A model generated the notes under the pieces. The model saw nothing but the letters and a program-made list of their open reading frames with translations. It was not told the DNA's origin and ran no database searches. From contig JAAAJB010000174.1 of the NCBI GenBank assembly GCA_016098155.1, positions 6,747 through 57,480 on the forward strand: 50,734 bases of DNA. The letters run 5' to 3'. Position numbers and translations under genes: made by a program. The stretch comes from Actinomortierella ambigua (Eukaryota > Mortierellomycota > Mortierellomycetes > Mortierellales > Mortierellaceae). Positions 23,401 to 34,642 of this stretch are shown here, piece after piece (the stretch's first letter is position 1; each line of letters starts with the position of its first letter).

Positions 23401-24434
23401 GCAGGTCGACCGTTTTGCTCACTATCTGCCAGCTGTTCCTGGTCAGGTGCTATTGTCGAGTTTGGCTGAGTCGGGCTGCTAGGAAGAGACAGTCGCGGTA
23501 GTGCATCCTCGCCTTCGTAGATTCGATCACATACGGACACGGCTGTCCTCAGCCGTGGCTCTGGTGTTTGAGCCCTCCGCCGAAAGGATAATGCTTCTTT
23601 AGCTAGACTCTTGTGTTTGGCCAACGTTGTAGAATCAGCATCCACTGCAAACTTGGAGCCTCTTATAGATGATGTCGCTGTTGCTGCCGCTGTCACTGTA
23701 GATGATGCCCCTGTAGCTGATGATGGCGATGCCGATGATGACGGTAGGACGTCCATGCTCCTCCTGCCCGCCAGGTCGGTGCTACTTAGTACAGTCGCTT
23801 TGAGACTCGCCGACAGTCGTGCAATGGGTTCCCGAACTCTTGACCTCCTACCAGACTCGGATGCGGCCGAGGTGACGGAGCCTGTGTCTGATCCTGGGCC
23901 GCTCACCATCCGCCGCCCGTTGTTGCTGGCAGCGTAGTGCTGTGAGCGCCATGGTGAACGGAAATAGTTCTTTGATGATGAAGACGTCACCGATGCCAAG
24001 TCGGCGACGGACGGCGTCATGGATCGGGAGTGAACGCCGCTGTGAAGGCTATACGGATAGTTGGCTTGCTGGAGGGATTGAGTTGGAGGTGACAAGACAG
24101 AGGCGAGGCTTCGCTGCTGCTCGCATGGTGTAAACGTCAAGTTGCGCCCGAGCACCACCCGTACGTGACGGACACGCCTCTATTAGAACCAAGAGATGTT
24201 GATGGCAAAGCATCACTGCATGAGCAAAGCAGGAATCTTGGGGAGGTAATTGTCCAAGACCTCCTAAGCTGCACTGGGTCTATGCCATGTCATTCGCAGC
24301 AGGAAAAAAAAGGCAATAGGCCGCATGTAATGTCTGTCTTCTCCCAACCACAACAACGTGGAGATGCTGTCTGTCCATACCTGCGTTGGCTCCAGCGCAA
24401 GACGATTCTTCGGTCTCGTCTTGAGCGCATCCAT
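20489..24434 (-). CDS. UVRAG: UVRAG/Vps38-type subunit of the class III PI3-kinase complex II
   Basis: Ten exons on the minus strand (24434-24381, 24179-23246, 23154-23114, 23012-22554, 22452-22371, 22272-21991, 21891-21732, 21648-21570, 21476-21382, 21293-20489) give 996 residues. UVRAG/Vps38 pairs with Beclin1/Atg6, Vps34 and Vps15 to make PI3P on endosomes. Exon 1 has only 18 codons and splices to RRVRHVRVVLGRNLT, the basic motif that precedes the C2 domain in UVRAG. The C2-like part continues with QLFDSYFTLHDYED, FTSEVVKQSNNPRYKA, RLVIRIWACPQGSEFCLLLE and IIIGLEDGFYTAPDD. A charged, coiled-coil-like stretch follows (about 440-590: ERLWHLQRQIGHEF, RRREALAAARERG type). The BARA2-like region (about 590-760) has LSDLFYIYPI, ATSLGFTCHLVTLLAHYLGV, GPREFPLYSKG and FEFGVFLMNKNIEQ. 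The C-terminal tail of about 230 residues is Ser/acidic. A Ser-rich insert of about 275 residues splits the basic motif from the C2 strands. All junctions keep frame. Confidence 0.88.
23157..23179. repeat. Poly-A tract (poly-T on the gene strand) in a UVRAG intron
   Basis: An A-run of about 23 bases that reads as an almost pure T tract directly before the 3' splice site of UVRAG intron 2. It probably acts as the polypyrimidine tract. Confidence 0.9.
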
Positions 24435-25342
24435 CACAGTACTGTTCGAAAGAGAGGAGAGGGAGGGTGCGACCAAGAGTACGAAAGGGAGGAGTGGGAG
24501 TGGAGCCTGATGCGAATCACTTTCATGCCAAAATGAACAAAAAGAGTTGCAACATTAACACACACCCCCTCCTCCACACAGCAGGTGAACGTGTTTAGTA
24601 GCACACATCCATCCAACACACACAAACACATACAAGCACGCGCCCCACGCGCGCTTCCTCTCCTTTTGCCTCCCCTTCCTCTCTCTATTTCTGCTCTGCA
24701 ACCCCCCCCCCCTCCCCTACAGCAGCAAGGTAGTGGATATTATGCTTGAAAGGCGATTGAGAGCATCTTGCATGCGGGGACCCTTTCGCTCTCTCACCCA
24801 GCCACTGGTCCTCGCCATAGAAGACAAAGAGCTATAGGCTGCTTGCCTCGAATTGCTGTCAAGATTTATGTCGTTCCATGCCTGCGTGCGCGCGTGGACA
24901 GGCGTAGGACGATCATGTTCCAGGTGAACAACACCAGGGGTCCGACAATGCTCACTTCCCTATCAGTTGCATTGCAGGACAAAGGGGGAGGGAGAGGGAC
25001 GAGGACGAGGACGAGGAGAGGGAGAAGGAGAGATACTCGCCCATGTCACCACTGGGCCACTTGGTTAGGAGAGGCACATCATTCCACCCGTTTGGGGGTG
25101 AGGAGTCAAAAGCGCGTTCAAGTCGACTCCAAAGAAAATGAAAAAATGGAGCCCACACCAAAAAACAGATCTTCTTGACAAGCGCGATGCTCCACGCCCA
25201 ATCGTCCTGTGGGAAGTACCCATGCCGAAACAGCCCACGGCCCACGTAACTGTCAGTTGGGGTGTGGCGAGGGGTGGAAGCTCTAGTGTAGGACCGTTGT
25301 GGTCGAGTAGAATGTAATGCTCCTCCCCCCTCCCTCTTTCTC

Positions 25343-25344
<2 letters not shown>

Positions 25345-25374
<30 letters not shown>
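25345..25374. repeat. (CT)n microsatellite
   Basis: About fifteen CT dinucleotides in the UVRAG-PLC intergenic region. Confidence 0.95.
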
Positions 25375-25378
<4 letters not shown>

Positions 25379-26298
25379 TCCTTCGATGGGGAAAGAGGCA
25401 TCACCCGTTGTTGTTCTCGGTTCCCGTTGTTGTCCTCAGTCTACTAAATAAAGAGGATGAAACAGACTTTAACATGTCACTGACAGGGCTTGTCAGGGAG
25501 ATGGATGGCCCAAGGAGCCTTGCCTGATACAAGTAGTAAGCAACAAGGCTGTGGGGGAGATGGATAGTTGCATTGTGTATGGCATGTATGCACGACATCA
25601 TGGAGGGTCCAATAGGTGACAAGATGCGACGAGCAGCATGATCATTGCCCTCTCTCCCTCACTCTCACTCGCCTCTTCTCACTCTTTCGCTGCCTGTCTC
25701 AGTATCTCCTCTCGCACACATACACACACTCTCTCGCTGTGTGGCTCTCTACTCCCAAAGAGGCAGCCAGCCCCATGGACAAAAATACTTGACAACTTTG
25801 AGCTTCCTAAATGAGTGAGTGCAGAGACACCGCTAAATTAGAAAAGATATGTCTTTTGCGAGCCAGTTGGGGTGAAGGGTAAACAAAGAAAAAAAAAGTG
25901 CCTGGGCAGGCTGGACACCCCTAATTCAGACCCAGAGAGAGTGCGAGAGGGAGACTGAACAGCCTGCTGTGTCTCTGCCAGCCCGCTGCCTACCAATGGT
26001 CGCCCAATGGCATCGTTCTCATCCTCGCCTCAATATTGTTCCGATCACTCCATCCATCCTCCTCTCATTCTTGGCTCTATCCCTTCTTTTATTTTCATTC
26101 TTTCACTCTTTTCTTATCTTCATTCTTTGTGTCCCCTCCCCAATCCATTCTCACAGCAATTTGTCCACGCGCCAAAGACTCTCTGACTTCCTTGTTTGAG
26201 CGACCCCTCCCCCATTTGGCACGTCCCTCGCCCCCCATTGCTGTTCGTCGCCCACAGCTGCCCCATTCTCCATTTAGTCGCCTTGCTTCCACCTCCGT

Positions 26299-26326
26299 CA
26301 CCACCACCACCACCACCACCACCACC
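26299..26326. repeat. (ACC)n microsatellite in the PLC leader
   Basis: A run of CAC/ACC triplets 40 bp upstream of the PLC ATG, presumably in the 5' UTR. Confidence 0.9.
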
Positions 26327-26367
26327 CCAAGTCAGCCGTTGGTCATTCATCCATCAGCGCCTTCCTC

Positions 26368-29300
26368 ATGTTTGGCAAACTGAAGCGCGCCATCTCCGGA
26401 TGGTCTATCGGCAAGGACAAGGATGACGACAGGGACACTTTGCGTCGCTCTGCCACCTCCGCCAAGACCCACAGCCTGCGTCCGTCCAAGGTCGACTCGG
26501 TCACCAAGAACGACCTCAATATCCGACGCAAGGCCTCCTCCGCCGTTCGCCACTCCCTCCCTGCCCGCTTCCGCTCGGTCTCGTCCTCCACCGAAGCCGT
26601 AGTGTTGCCAGGCACCACTCTCCCCAAGGACGACAAGCCAGAACTGACCCATGTCGAGGCAGAGATCCTTAAGCAGCAGGAGCAGCAGGAGCAACACGTC
26701 CCCCTGAACAGTGCTAATGTCGGTAAGGATCTTCCACCGACGCCTACAACTTCTACTGCCAATCTTGTCCCTGGAAGGCACGGTATCTCTCGCGCCTCGA
26801 CCGAGCTGAGCGACTTGGAGCCCAAGCGCATCTCTATCCGTCGTACCGCCAGCATGCAGAGCGCCAAAAACTCGTCCGACTCGCTTCCGCTCGATGCCGC
26901 TGCTGCCAACAATGGTCTCCTCATTAGCAACAACAGTAGCGGCGACACCCCGCGTGGCGACGAGGACATTATCATCTTCTCGTCTACACCGCCTGTGACC
27001 ATAGTGCGATCCGCATCGAAGAACGCACGAGGCCATCACACAGCCCACAACGGTTCCCCTGATCAAGGCACGCCATTATCAACGTCGTATGGTTCCAACA
27101 ACCAGGATTCGGTCGTCCAATGGCCCCGCGGAAGTTCAGCAGCGGCGCGCTCACAGGAGCATTACTTGCGCACCCATCGTCGCACGTCGACAAGCTCTGA
27201 AACCTCGCTCTCTGCCTTCAAGGACCCCGCCGCCTCGTCTGCAAACGCGTCCCCCGCAGCCTCCAGCGTCGGCATCTTGCCCACAGCAGCAGGTGACCGC
27301 TCAAGCATTGGCGCCCACATTTCCCACCACCACCACCAGCATAACCAACTTGCCACAACTCCCCCGGTTGGCTCAGCCATACGCCCTGAGCAAAACAGAG
27401 TTCTCCCCTCACGTTCAACCACAGCCCTGAACTCCAATCCCCCCACTACAGGAGCTGTCTCTACCACTGATGCCACTCCGACTGGCACGGCCACCCCTCC
27501 AGACACTGCCTCGCACGACTTACAACAGCCACACCAAACATCACCCCTTGCTTCCGGTGATGATACAGAGACAGATTCAGATGCCGTTGCTACCGCTGTT
27601 GAAGATGCCTCTTCGGCTGCTGCTGCTGGTGCTGCTGCTGTTGTCTTGACCGCCCCTGTTTCTGTTCCTGTGTCTGCCTCTGTCTCCGTTCCAGCCGCAG
27701 GTGGCACAAACACGGATAATTCACTGCGCCACAGTAAGACAAAGCCATTGCTGGATGAAGCAACACCGCTTCAGGGTTCGCCCGCCTCTGTCTCTTCGGC
27801 GACTTTAACCCCAAGCACCCCACCAGTACCCACCGCTTCGTCGTCGGTCCCACCTCTGGACGATCACGCACCCCTCTCCGCTGCCCCCACCTCGTCCCAA
27901 GAAGCCCCAAAACCTGTCTTGAGTGCCGCTGCTCAGCGCCAGCTGGCTAATGGTATCCAGATGCTCAAAGTCTCGGCTAAAAAGCAGCACTCGAGAACGT
28001 TCAAGCTGGACCTTGAACAAGGCCGAATCCTGTGGGAGTCGAAAAAGTTTGGACGAAGTAAGTTTTTTTTTTTTTGGAGGGGGCATGGTGACATAGCGAT
28101 TTCGTCAATAACGAGCGGTTCTCTCGGTAGTTTTATTAACATTCACTGTTATTGCTTACCCCCCCCCCTTTTGACTTCGTTCTAGTCAACGTCGAGCAAA
28201 TCAAAGAATTGCGGCGAGGCAAAGCTGCACGCATGTATCGCGAGCAGCTCCGCGTGAAGCCTGAGCTCGAGGAGCGCTGGTTGACTGTCATCTATTCAGC
28301 CCAGGGCAAGTATAAGGCTCTCCACCTTGTTGCGCCGACCAAGGATTCGTACACTGATCTCATCACGGCCCTTGAGATGATGTGGACGGTCAAGCGTGAG
28401 GTGCCTGATGGCCTGCCTCAGCTACAGCGCAAGACGAACCAGTGGCTTCGCGAGCACTGGCACGATGCAGACAAGAACGATGACTCCAAGCTTGGCTTTG
28501 AGGAGGTTGTGCGTCTTTGCCACCGCCTTAACATCAACTTTTCGCGCAAGGAGATTCGCCGTCGCTTTGACCAGGCGGACATCAAGAAGAAGGGTTGTCT
28601 CGACTTTGGCAGCTTCACGCAGTTTGTCAAGCTCCTCAAGGAGCGCAGAGAGATCAACACCGTTTTCTATAATAGCGCCGCCTCGGACTCGATGACCCTT
28701 GAAGAGTTTACAAAGTTTATGACCGATGTCCAGAAGACCAACTTTGACAAGGCTCATATCAAAGAAATCTATGGCAAGCATCTGGATAAGACAGTCGAGA
28801 AGTTTACGGTGGACTCTCTCACGAGCTTCTTGCTTTCTAGCGACAATTCAATTATCGCACCCAAGCATCAGGTGGTGCATCAGGATATGACTCAAAGCAT
28901 CTCCAACTACTTCATCAGTAGCTCGCACAACACCTATCTTTTGGGCCACCAGCTGACTGGCCAGTCTTCGATCGAAGGATATATTCGCGCCCTCCAGAAT
29001 GGATGTCGATGCGTAGAGCGTAAGTCCCCTCTTTTCCCCTATTTTTTTTTTTTTTTTACGCGTGCTCCTCTAGTTTGGCAGCAACCCTCCATTTCTTACT
29101 CAGAAAAATTAACTTTAACTTTTTTTTTTTTGCTAGTGGACTGTTGGGATGGCGCTGATGGCCAGCCTGTCATTTATCATGGTCGCACGCTGTAAGCACC
29201 TCTGCTTATCATCAACCACTGGTCCATCATCACTACCTTGCATATATCAAATTTGCTTACACAAGACAAACTCTTTGCCTATTTTTAAATTTCAACATAA

Positions 29301-31226
29301 TAGGACGTCCAAGATTCTTTTCCGCGATGTGATCGAGGCCATTTCTACGTATGCCTTTGTCAACTCGCCTTACCCTCTGATCCTTTCGCTCGAGATCCAC
29401 TGCGACTTGGAACAGCAAGAGATCATGGCCCGTACGATGACCCAGAAGCTTGGCAGCTGGCTTGTTGTTGCACCTCTGGGAAACAATAGTGAAAGTCTGC
29501 CTAGCCCCGAGGAGATGATGTTCAAGATTTTGATCAAGAGCAAGGTCCAGTCGGAGACGGAGCATCAGGTTGAGTCTGAGTCTGAGTCTGAGTCTGAGCG
29601 AGGTAAGCTAAGGGCGTCCCATTCAAATCCTGTAAGCCATTCCTCTCCTCTTCCTTCCCTCACCCTAACGTTTCTAATGTCTGTATCCCCTCCCTCATAA
29701 CTTCCAATAGAGAGCGAAGGAGAAGAATCAGCCAAGGTCCCAAAAGCCAAAAAGGCCAAGATTCGTATTGCCAAAGCGCTGAGCGATATTACGATTTACT
29801 GCCAGTCGCGGCACTGGAAGGGTTGGTCGCACGAGCACTGTATGCCGAACAAGATTATTTCGTTTTCGGAGCGTGTGTCGCTGCGACATGTCAAACAATC
29901 TCTGCAGGATTATACCAACTTTAACAAGACGCATTTGACGCGTGTCTATCCTGCTGGATTCCGTATCAACTCGACCAACTATGACCCACATCAACACTGG
30001 TCAGCTGGCTGCCAGGTTGTCGCCCTCAACTACCAAAACTATGACCGTGGCATGCAGATGAACTCGGCCATGTTCTCGTTGAACGGTCACTGTGGCTATG
30101 TCCTCAAGCCGCAGCCCCTGAGACTGGCTGAAGGTGAGACATGCAACCATGATCCTGCCCCGGCGTTTGTCAAGACCTACCCTGTTGATGTTGAGATTGA
30201 GGTAAGAGAGAGAAAAAGAGAGAGAGTGAAGGAACTTATGCTTGCACAAAACAAGAAAAGACTATGAAACGACATCAAGAAGCCGTTAAACTCATCCTCG
30301 TTCCTATTTTCTCTCCTCCTACTCTTCGCCCTTTTTTTTCCTCTTCTTCTTCCATTATGCTAATGTCACAGATCATCTCTGCGCAACAACTTCCTCGCCC
30401 GAACGAGGCAACGTCGGGAGATGTTGTGGATCCCGTGTGTGAGCTTGAGCTTTTGGTGCCTGGACAACCAACGCACAAGGTGAAGACGCGACACATCAGC
30501 GACAACGGTTTCAATCCGGTGTGGAACGAGCCGTTCAAGTTCCGGATCGACTATGAGCATCACGAGTTGGTCTTCTTCCGGTTTGTCGTGCACGATGAGG
30601 ATATCAAGTTTTCGGACCTGCTCTCGGCGTACTGCATTTCCCTCGATGCCATGGAGCAAGGCTACCGCCATATCCAACTGCTGGATCCCATGGGTGAAAA
30701 GTATCTGTACAGTACGTTGTTTGTCAAGATCAACATCACCCCATGCTCCCAGCCTACAAGCTCACTCTCCCAGACCCGCTCGGACGTCAGCCTGGCGAGC
30801 AGCAGCGTCAGCACCACTAGCAGCAGTGCTAGCATCAGCATGAACGGCAGTTCCTCCGCCATTGCGCCATCTCGAGCTGCTACCGTGTCTCACAATTCGA
30901 CCACAACCACTACCACTACCACCACCACGACCGCTGCTACATCTACATCTACTACAACCACTGTTGCTACTTCGACCAATACCAGTACTACCATTGGCAC
31001 CAGCGCTGCTGGTCCTGGTAGCACAACCACAACCACCACTGCGACCTCGACCACCAAGGCGTCGAGCATGCAAGAGTCGCTGCCCTCTGTTCCCACAAAG
31101 GACATTACTGTTATGACCAGTGTGGTTACCCCTGTGAGCGAAGTGAACTGTCCCTCTTCCTTTGCATCGTCTGTTCCTCCTTCATCTTCTCAGTCTCCGT
31201 CCTCTGTGGAGGCAGACAAGATGCAT

Positions 31227-31257
<31 letters not shown>

Positions 31258-31439
31258 ACAGTAGTAAGAGCAACCATAGCAACGAAGTTTCCAAGGAAAA
31301 TACGACGACGACGACGAGTAGAACAACTCTGGAGAAACCGACGGTGATGACGACGGATCTGGACCGTCGATCATTACCAGAGTTACCAAAGCAGCAGCCC
31401 TTTGAGATTGAGGTGCCTCCCACTCCTCCACCAAAGTGA
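26368..31439 (+). CDS. PLC1: Phosphoinositide-specific phospholipase C, delta type (PH-EF-X-Y-C2)
   Basis: Six exons (26368-28057, 28186-29019, 29137-29191, 29304-29602, 29711-30201, 30372-31439) give 1,478 residues. The enzyme splits PI(4,5)P2 into IP3 and diacylglycerol in a Ca2+-dependent way. After a disordered N-terminus of about 520 residues comes a PH domain (about 530-650: RTFKLDLEQGRILWES, ALHLVAPTKDSYTDLI). The EF-hand region (about 660-790) has a good loop DKNDDSKLGFEE. The X box (about 797-945) has FISSSHNTYLLG (first catalytic His), VELDCWDG rebuilt across intron 2, and IYHGRTLTSK (second His). LILSLEIHCDLEQQE completes the box. The Y box (about 975-1095) has RVYPAGFRINSTNY, GCQVVALNYQNYD and NGHCGYVLKP. 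C2 (about 1117-1245) has IISAQQLPRPN and NPVWNEPFKF. The tail of about 230 residues is Ser/Thr/Gln-rich and ends PPTPPPK. Catalytic residues look intact. The X-Y linker has an ESESESE repeat. Confidence 0.97.
31228..31256 (+). repeat. CAG repeat coding poly-Gln in the PLC tail
   Basis: A run of AGC/CAG triplets in frame gives about ten glutamines near residue 1408 of PLC. The length is likely to vary between strains. Confidence 0.9.
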
Positions 31440-32300
31440 AAAAAAAAAAAGTTTGAACTTTCTTTTCCCTTTAAAACATGGATGTGATAATCATAATCGA
31501 GGTCTCCCCCTCTCTAAAGATATTTTTTTAACACAAAAAAGACAAATTTACACAAAATAAAATGTTTTGTTTTGGACTTCCATTTTTTTTCTAAATGTTG
31601 ATAAATGTTGAAAAATCAGAGTTGATACATTATCTTTTGGATTACACGAAAAAAAGAAGGAGAGGTATGAAAAAATATGAAGAAGAATAGACACTTCTAG
31701 TTGCTAGAGAAGAGAGTAATATGAAGGAAAAATAATGTGATTGCTAGACAAGAGAGAATAAGAGAAAAAAGGAGGAGGGAGGGGACAAGGACCACCAAAG
31801 GGCTGCAAGGTGTTGTGTAAAAATAACCGTCCTACAACCATTTGGCTGTCCCTTTTTTTTTCAAATGGACGGAAAGAAAACAAGAACACCACCACAAGAG
31901 AAAAAAAATAGAGCGGATAGGGATAGCGTGTGGACAAAAAAAAACCACACGTTATCATCCAAACGAAAAGAACCGGCTTCTCGTATCTTCTTTTTTTCTT
32001 TTCTTGGAGAGGGCCCTTGCACCTTTGGACAAATGCATTTTTCGGGAGAAAGGGGGATTGTGCTGTTTGTGCGTGAGAGTTTTTTTTTTTTTTGTCTTGA
32101 TGAAATGCGGCTTTTGAGTGTGTGGGTAGACGGGTGTGCGCGAGTGTGATTTCAAAGGGCCAAAGAAGGGTCAACCAAAAAGGCCCCAAACTTGAGGAGA
32201 GGAGGAAGAGCGAGATAGAGGAGGAAATGCGGAGGGGGGAGGGAGGAAGACGGGTGCTCTCTCCTTCCCCTCCCCCCTCTCTCTCTCCCTCTCTCTCTCT
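31440..32300. other. Convergent spacer between PLC and the zinc-finger gene
   Basis: 861 bp of 3' flanks. An AATAAA at about 31557-31562 is a plausible poly(A) signal for PLC. The rest is A/T-homopolymer-rich with no recognisable coding sequence. Pyrimidine runs at 32255-32302 reach the zinc-finger stop codon. Confidence 0.6.
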
Positions 32301-33155
32301 TTAGACCATGATCGGTGGCCAAGGGCACCGCTTGGGCTCGTAAGCGATCCAGCCTTCCGGCTTGGGTATGCTGGCATCATGACGGAACGCATTCTCAGAA
32401 TCGTCCTTGTGCTGCTTCAAGCAGTGTTCGCGGGTCGAGTCGCGACGGGCCGACGCCGACTGGCAGTAATTGCAAATGTAAGGCTTGTACTCGGGGTAGT
32501 GCGTGTCCCGGTGCCGCTTGACGGGGTCCGACCGCGCCGAGTGGTAATCGCACGTGGGGAAATTGCAAAAGTAGTGGTACGTGATGTTAGCCGACCCAGC
32601 CTGCTGGAACTGTGGCTGTGTTTGTTGTTGTGGCGGTTGTTGCTGCTGCTGCTGCTGGTGATGTTGTTGGACCTGTTGTTGAGCAGCAGCCGCGGCTGCA
32701 GCTGCTGCAGCTGCTGCAATCATATGCTGCTGCGGCGTAGAGACTGCAGCTGGACCTGTATGATACGCGGCAGCGACTTGCTGAGGATGGTAGGCCGCCG
32801 ACTTGTTCATTGCTATTGAGTGCTGGAATGAAGAAGTAGGATCATGATGATGGACGTTGGTCATCCCCAGTTGATTCAACGACGTGGTGGAGAACGAGCT
32901 CGTACTCGAGCCCGAATACGACGAATCCGAATCAGAGTCCTCAAAGACTCCCATCGAGGAGGCGTCAAAAGTGGCCGCAGCCCCGTGATGGCTCGCGTAC
33001 ATCATCTGCTGCTGAAAGGCAGGATCGCAGATGTTGCCGCTATGGTGATGGTGGTGATGGTGATGGGGGTGATGGGGGTTCATGGTGGTGTGTTGCTGCT
33101 GCTGCGAATTCATTGAAGCCAGGATCGACGCGGGAGTGATGTGTGATGGATCCAT
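32301..33155 (-). CDS. C2H2 zinc-finger protein, putative transcription factor
   Basis: A single-exon gene of 284 residues. The C-terminal third holds two adjacent C2H2-like fingers: YFCNFPTCDYHSARSDPVKR followed by HRDTH (Cys-x4-Cys, His-x3-His), and ICNYCQSASARRDSTREHC followed by LKQH (Cys-x2-Cys, His-x4-His). The linker is PEYKP rather than TGEKP. The N-terminus is low-complexity, with runs of His, Ser, Ala and Gln (about 20-175) typical of fungal regulators. A conserved-looking tail ends EGWIAYEPKRCPWPPIMV. No DNA target or orthologue can be named. About 6 kb of gene-poor DNA upstream would suit a heavily regulated gene; that is inference. Confidence 0.8.
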   Translation of the reverse strand: MDPSHITPASILASMNSQQQQHTTMNPHHPHHHHHHHHSGNICDPAFQQQMMYASHHGAAATFDASSMGVFEDSDSDSSYSGSSTSSFSTTSLNQLGMTNVHHHDPTSSFQHSIAMNKSAAYHPQQVAAAYHTGPAAVSTPQQHMIAAAAAAAAAAAAQQQVQQHHQQQQQQQPPQQQTQPQFQQAGSANITYHYFCNFPTCDYHSARSDPVKRHRDTHYPEYKPYICNYCQSASARRDSTREHCLKQHKDDSENAFRHDASIPKPEGWIAYEPKRCPWPPIMV

Positions 33156-33223
33156 TTGTTAAAGGGAATATATACAATACGACAGAGGAAGTAGGAGTGT
33201 GTGGTGTTTTTTTTTTACGAGTT

Positions 33224-33247
33224 GTGGTGGTGGTGGTGGTGGTGGTG
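33224..33247. repeat. (GGT)n microsatellite
   Basis: Eight GGT/GTG triplets about 70 bp upstream of the zinc-finger ATG, probably in its 5' UTR (ACC on the gene strand). Confidence 0.9.
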
Positions 33248-34011
33248 ATAGTAGATGGTAGGTGGTAGGTGGTGGTAGGTGGGTGGTGGTTTTGACGGTG
33301 GTTAGGATGAAGGAGTGCGAAAAAAAGTGTGCACGAAGAGCGACGTGTTGCCGAATGGTGGTACGTGGTAGAAAGAGATGAACAAGAGATGAAAGTTAAG
33401 AAGGAGAACGAAAAGAAGGCTAACGAACGACTGAAGAAATAACAAAGAGGACGAGCCACACACGACAAAGAAAGGTCGGCCAAGCAAGCTCAACAGAGGG
33501 GAAGAATAAAAAGGTCAAAGAAAACCCAAGCTATTGGGATTCGAAGGACAAATGGATTAAAGAGAAAATGAGGAGACAGAAGGGCCCGACCAACAAGATG
33601 ACTGGATGTGGATACGAGATCAACTGTAGCAGGAGGTTCTGGGTGATGCAACAGAGAGTTGTTTGCACCAGATCACAAGAAAGGGAATGTCGCAGCTGGA
33701 TTGCTGTGAGGTAGTAACAATGCTGCCAAGATGGAGTCCCAATGGCGACCACAAAAGAAGAAATGCAAAGCAAAAGGAAGAGAAGGAAAAGGAACAAGAA
33801 AATAACAGTAGAAGGACGGGAAGTTGGGCCAAACGATAACTGGTGATCCAAACAGAAGTAGTAACAACGTTGACTGGAAGACAGTTATCGGGGCATAAAA
33901 CACGATGGGATGTGACGGTAGGTGGGGTGAGCGGGTGGATACGCCGGTGAGGTCAATGGGTTTGGCTTGTGAAAAGGGAGTGAAGCGAGGGAAGGGAAGG
34001 GATTCAAAGGG

Positions 34012-34018
<7 letters not shown>

Positions 34019-34054
<36 letters not shown>
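34019..34054. repeat. (GA)n microsatellite
   Basis: About eighteen uninterrupted GA dinucleotides, the longest pure repeat of the gene-poor region. Confidence 0.95.
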
Positions 34055-34057
<3 letters not shown>

Positions 34058-34621
34058 GGGAAGGCAAGGATGATAGAGTAGAAGTAGTAGGTAGTAGAGG
34101 CAATCAAACTTGGGATGCCTGAAGAAGAGTAGGTGGAAGGAGGGACGAAATGAAGAGGAGGGCAAGAGTGGGCTTGGAGTATATAAATGGTGTTTGGGAG
34201 ACAGAGAGCGAGAGCGAAGGAAGCTGGACGATAGAGTGGGGACGGTGTCTTTGTCCGAACCTTTATAAGCTGGTTGATCGGCGACTGGGATCCCGGCACC
34301 ATACCATTATACCATTGTGAATAGTATCGAGCATGCAAGGGTGTTCGAATGGATAGATGGATGAATGGAAGAACGGACCTCTTGCTCTTTCTCTGTATGA
34401 GGTTGTATGCTTCCTCTATCACTGCTCACTCTTCATTCTTCACGTCCTGGTATCTCTTCATCTTATGCACGCCATCTCCCCGCGTTATTATTGCCCATCG
34501 GCTCCACCCACCCCTTCATCCAATGAGTAGCAATGTTGTTTGGGAAAGAACTTCATAATTCTTTCTTTTTGGTCGTACATGTCGATCACTTTTTTTTTTC
34601 TTTGTGTGATGGAGGAGGACT

Positions 34622-34642
34622 GACAGACAGACAGACAGACAA
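34622..34642. repeat. (GACA)n microsatellite
   Basis: Five copies of GACA, the same motif as in the cyclin intron, followed by GA-rich sequence. Confidence 0.85.

Larger units (their letters stand above)
24435..26367. promoter_or_regulatory. Divergent intergenic region, UVRAG/Vps38 and PLC
   Basis: 1,933 bp between two divergent starts. It holds a short purine block near 24450-24510, a C-run near 24702-24715, a GAG-rich block (24985-25040), a CT microsatellite (25345-25374), CT-rich stretches (25645-25760 and 26040-26160) and an ACC run just before the PLC start. Several frames of 70-136 codons occur, but none has a recognisable motif. Confidence 0.6.

Noticed and set aside
24768..25178. + frame of 136 codons upstream of PLC
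   Set aside because: Arg/Gly/Thr-rich repeats from a GAG/ACG run; no domain, and it ends far from the PLC start in another frame.
33530..33560. B-box-like TTCGAATCC on the minus strand suggesting a tRNA
   Set aside because: No pairing T-stem, A box or cloverleaf could be fitted around it.
33673..34422. 249-codon minus-strand frame rich in Ser, Leu, Pro and Phe
   Set aside because: It is explained by the long pyrimidine-biased tract, including a pure (CT)n stretch, and has no recognisable motif.
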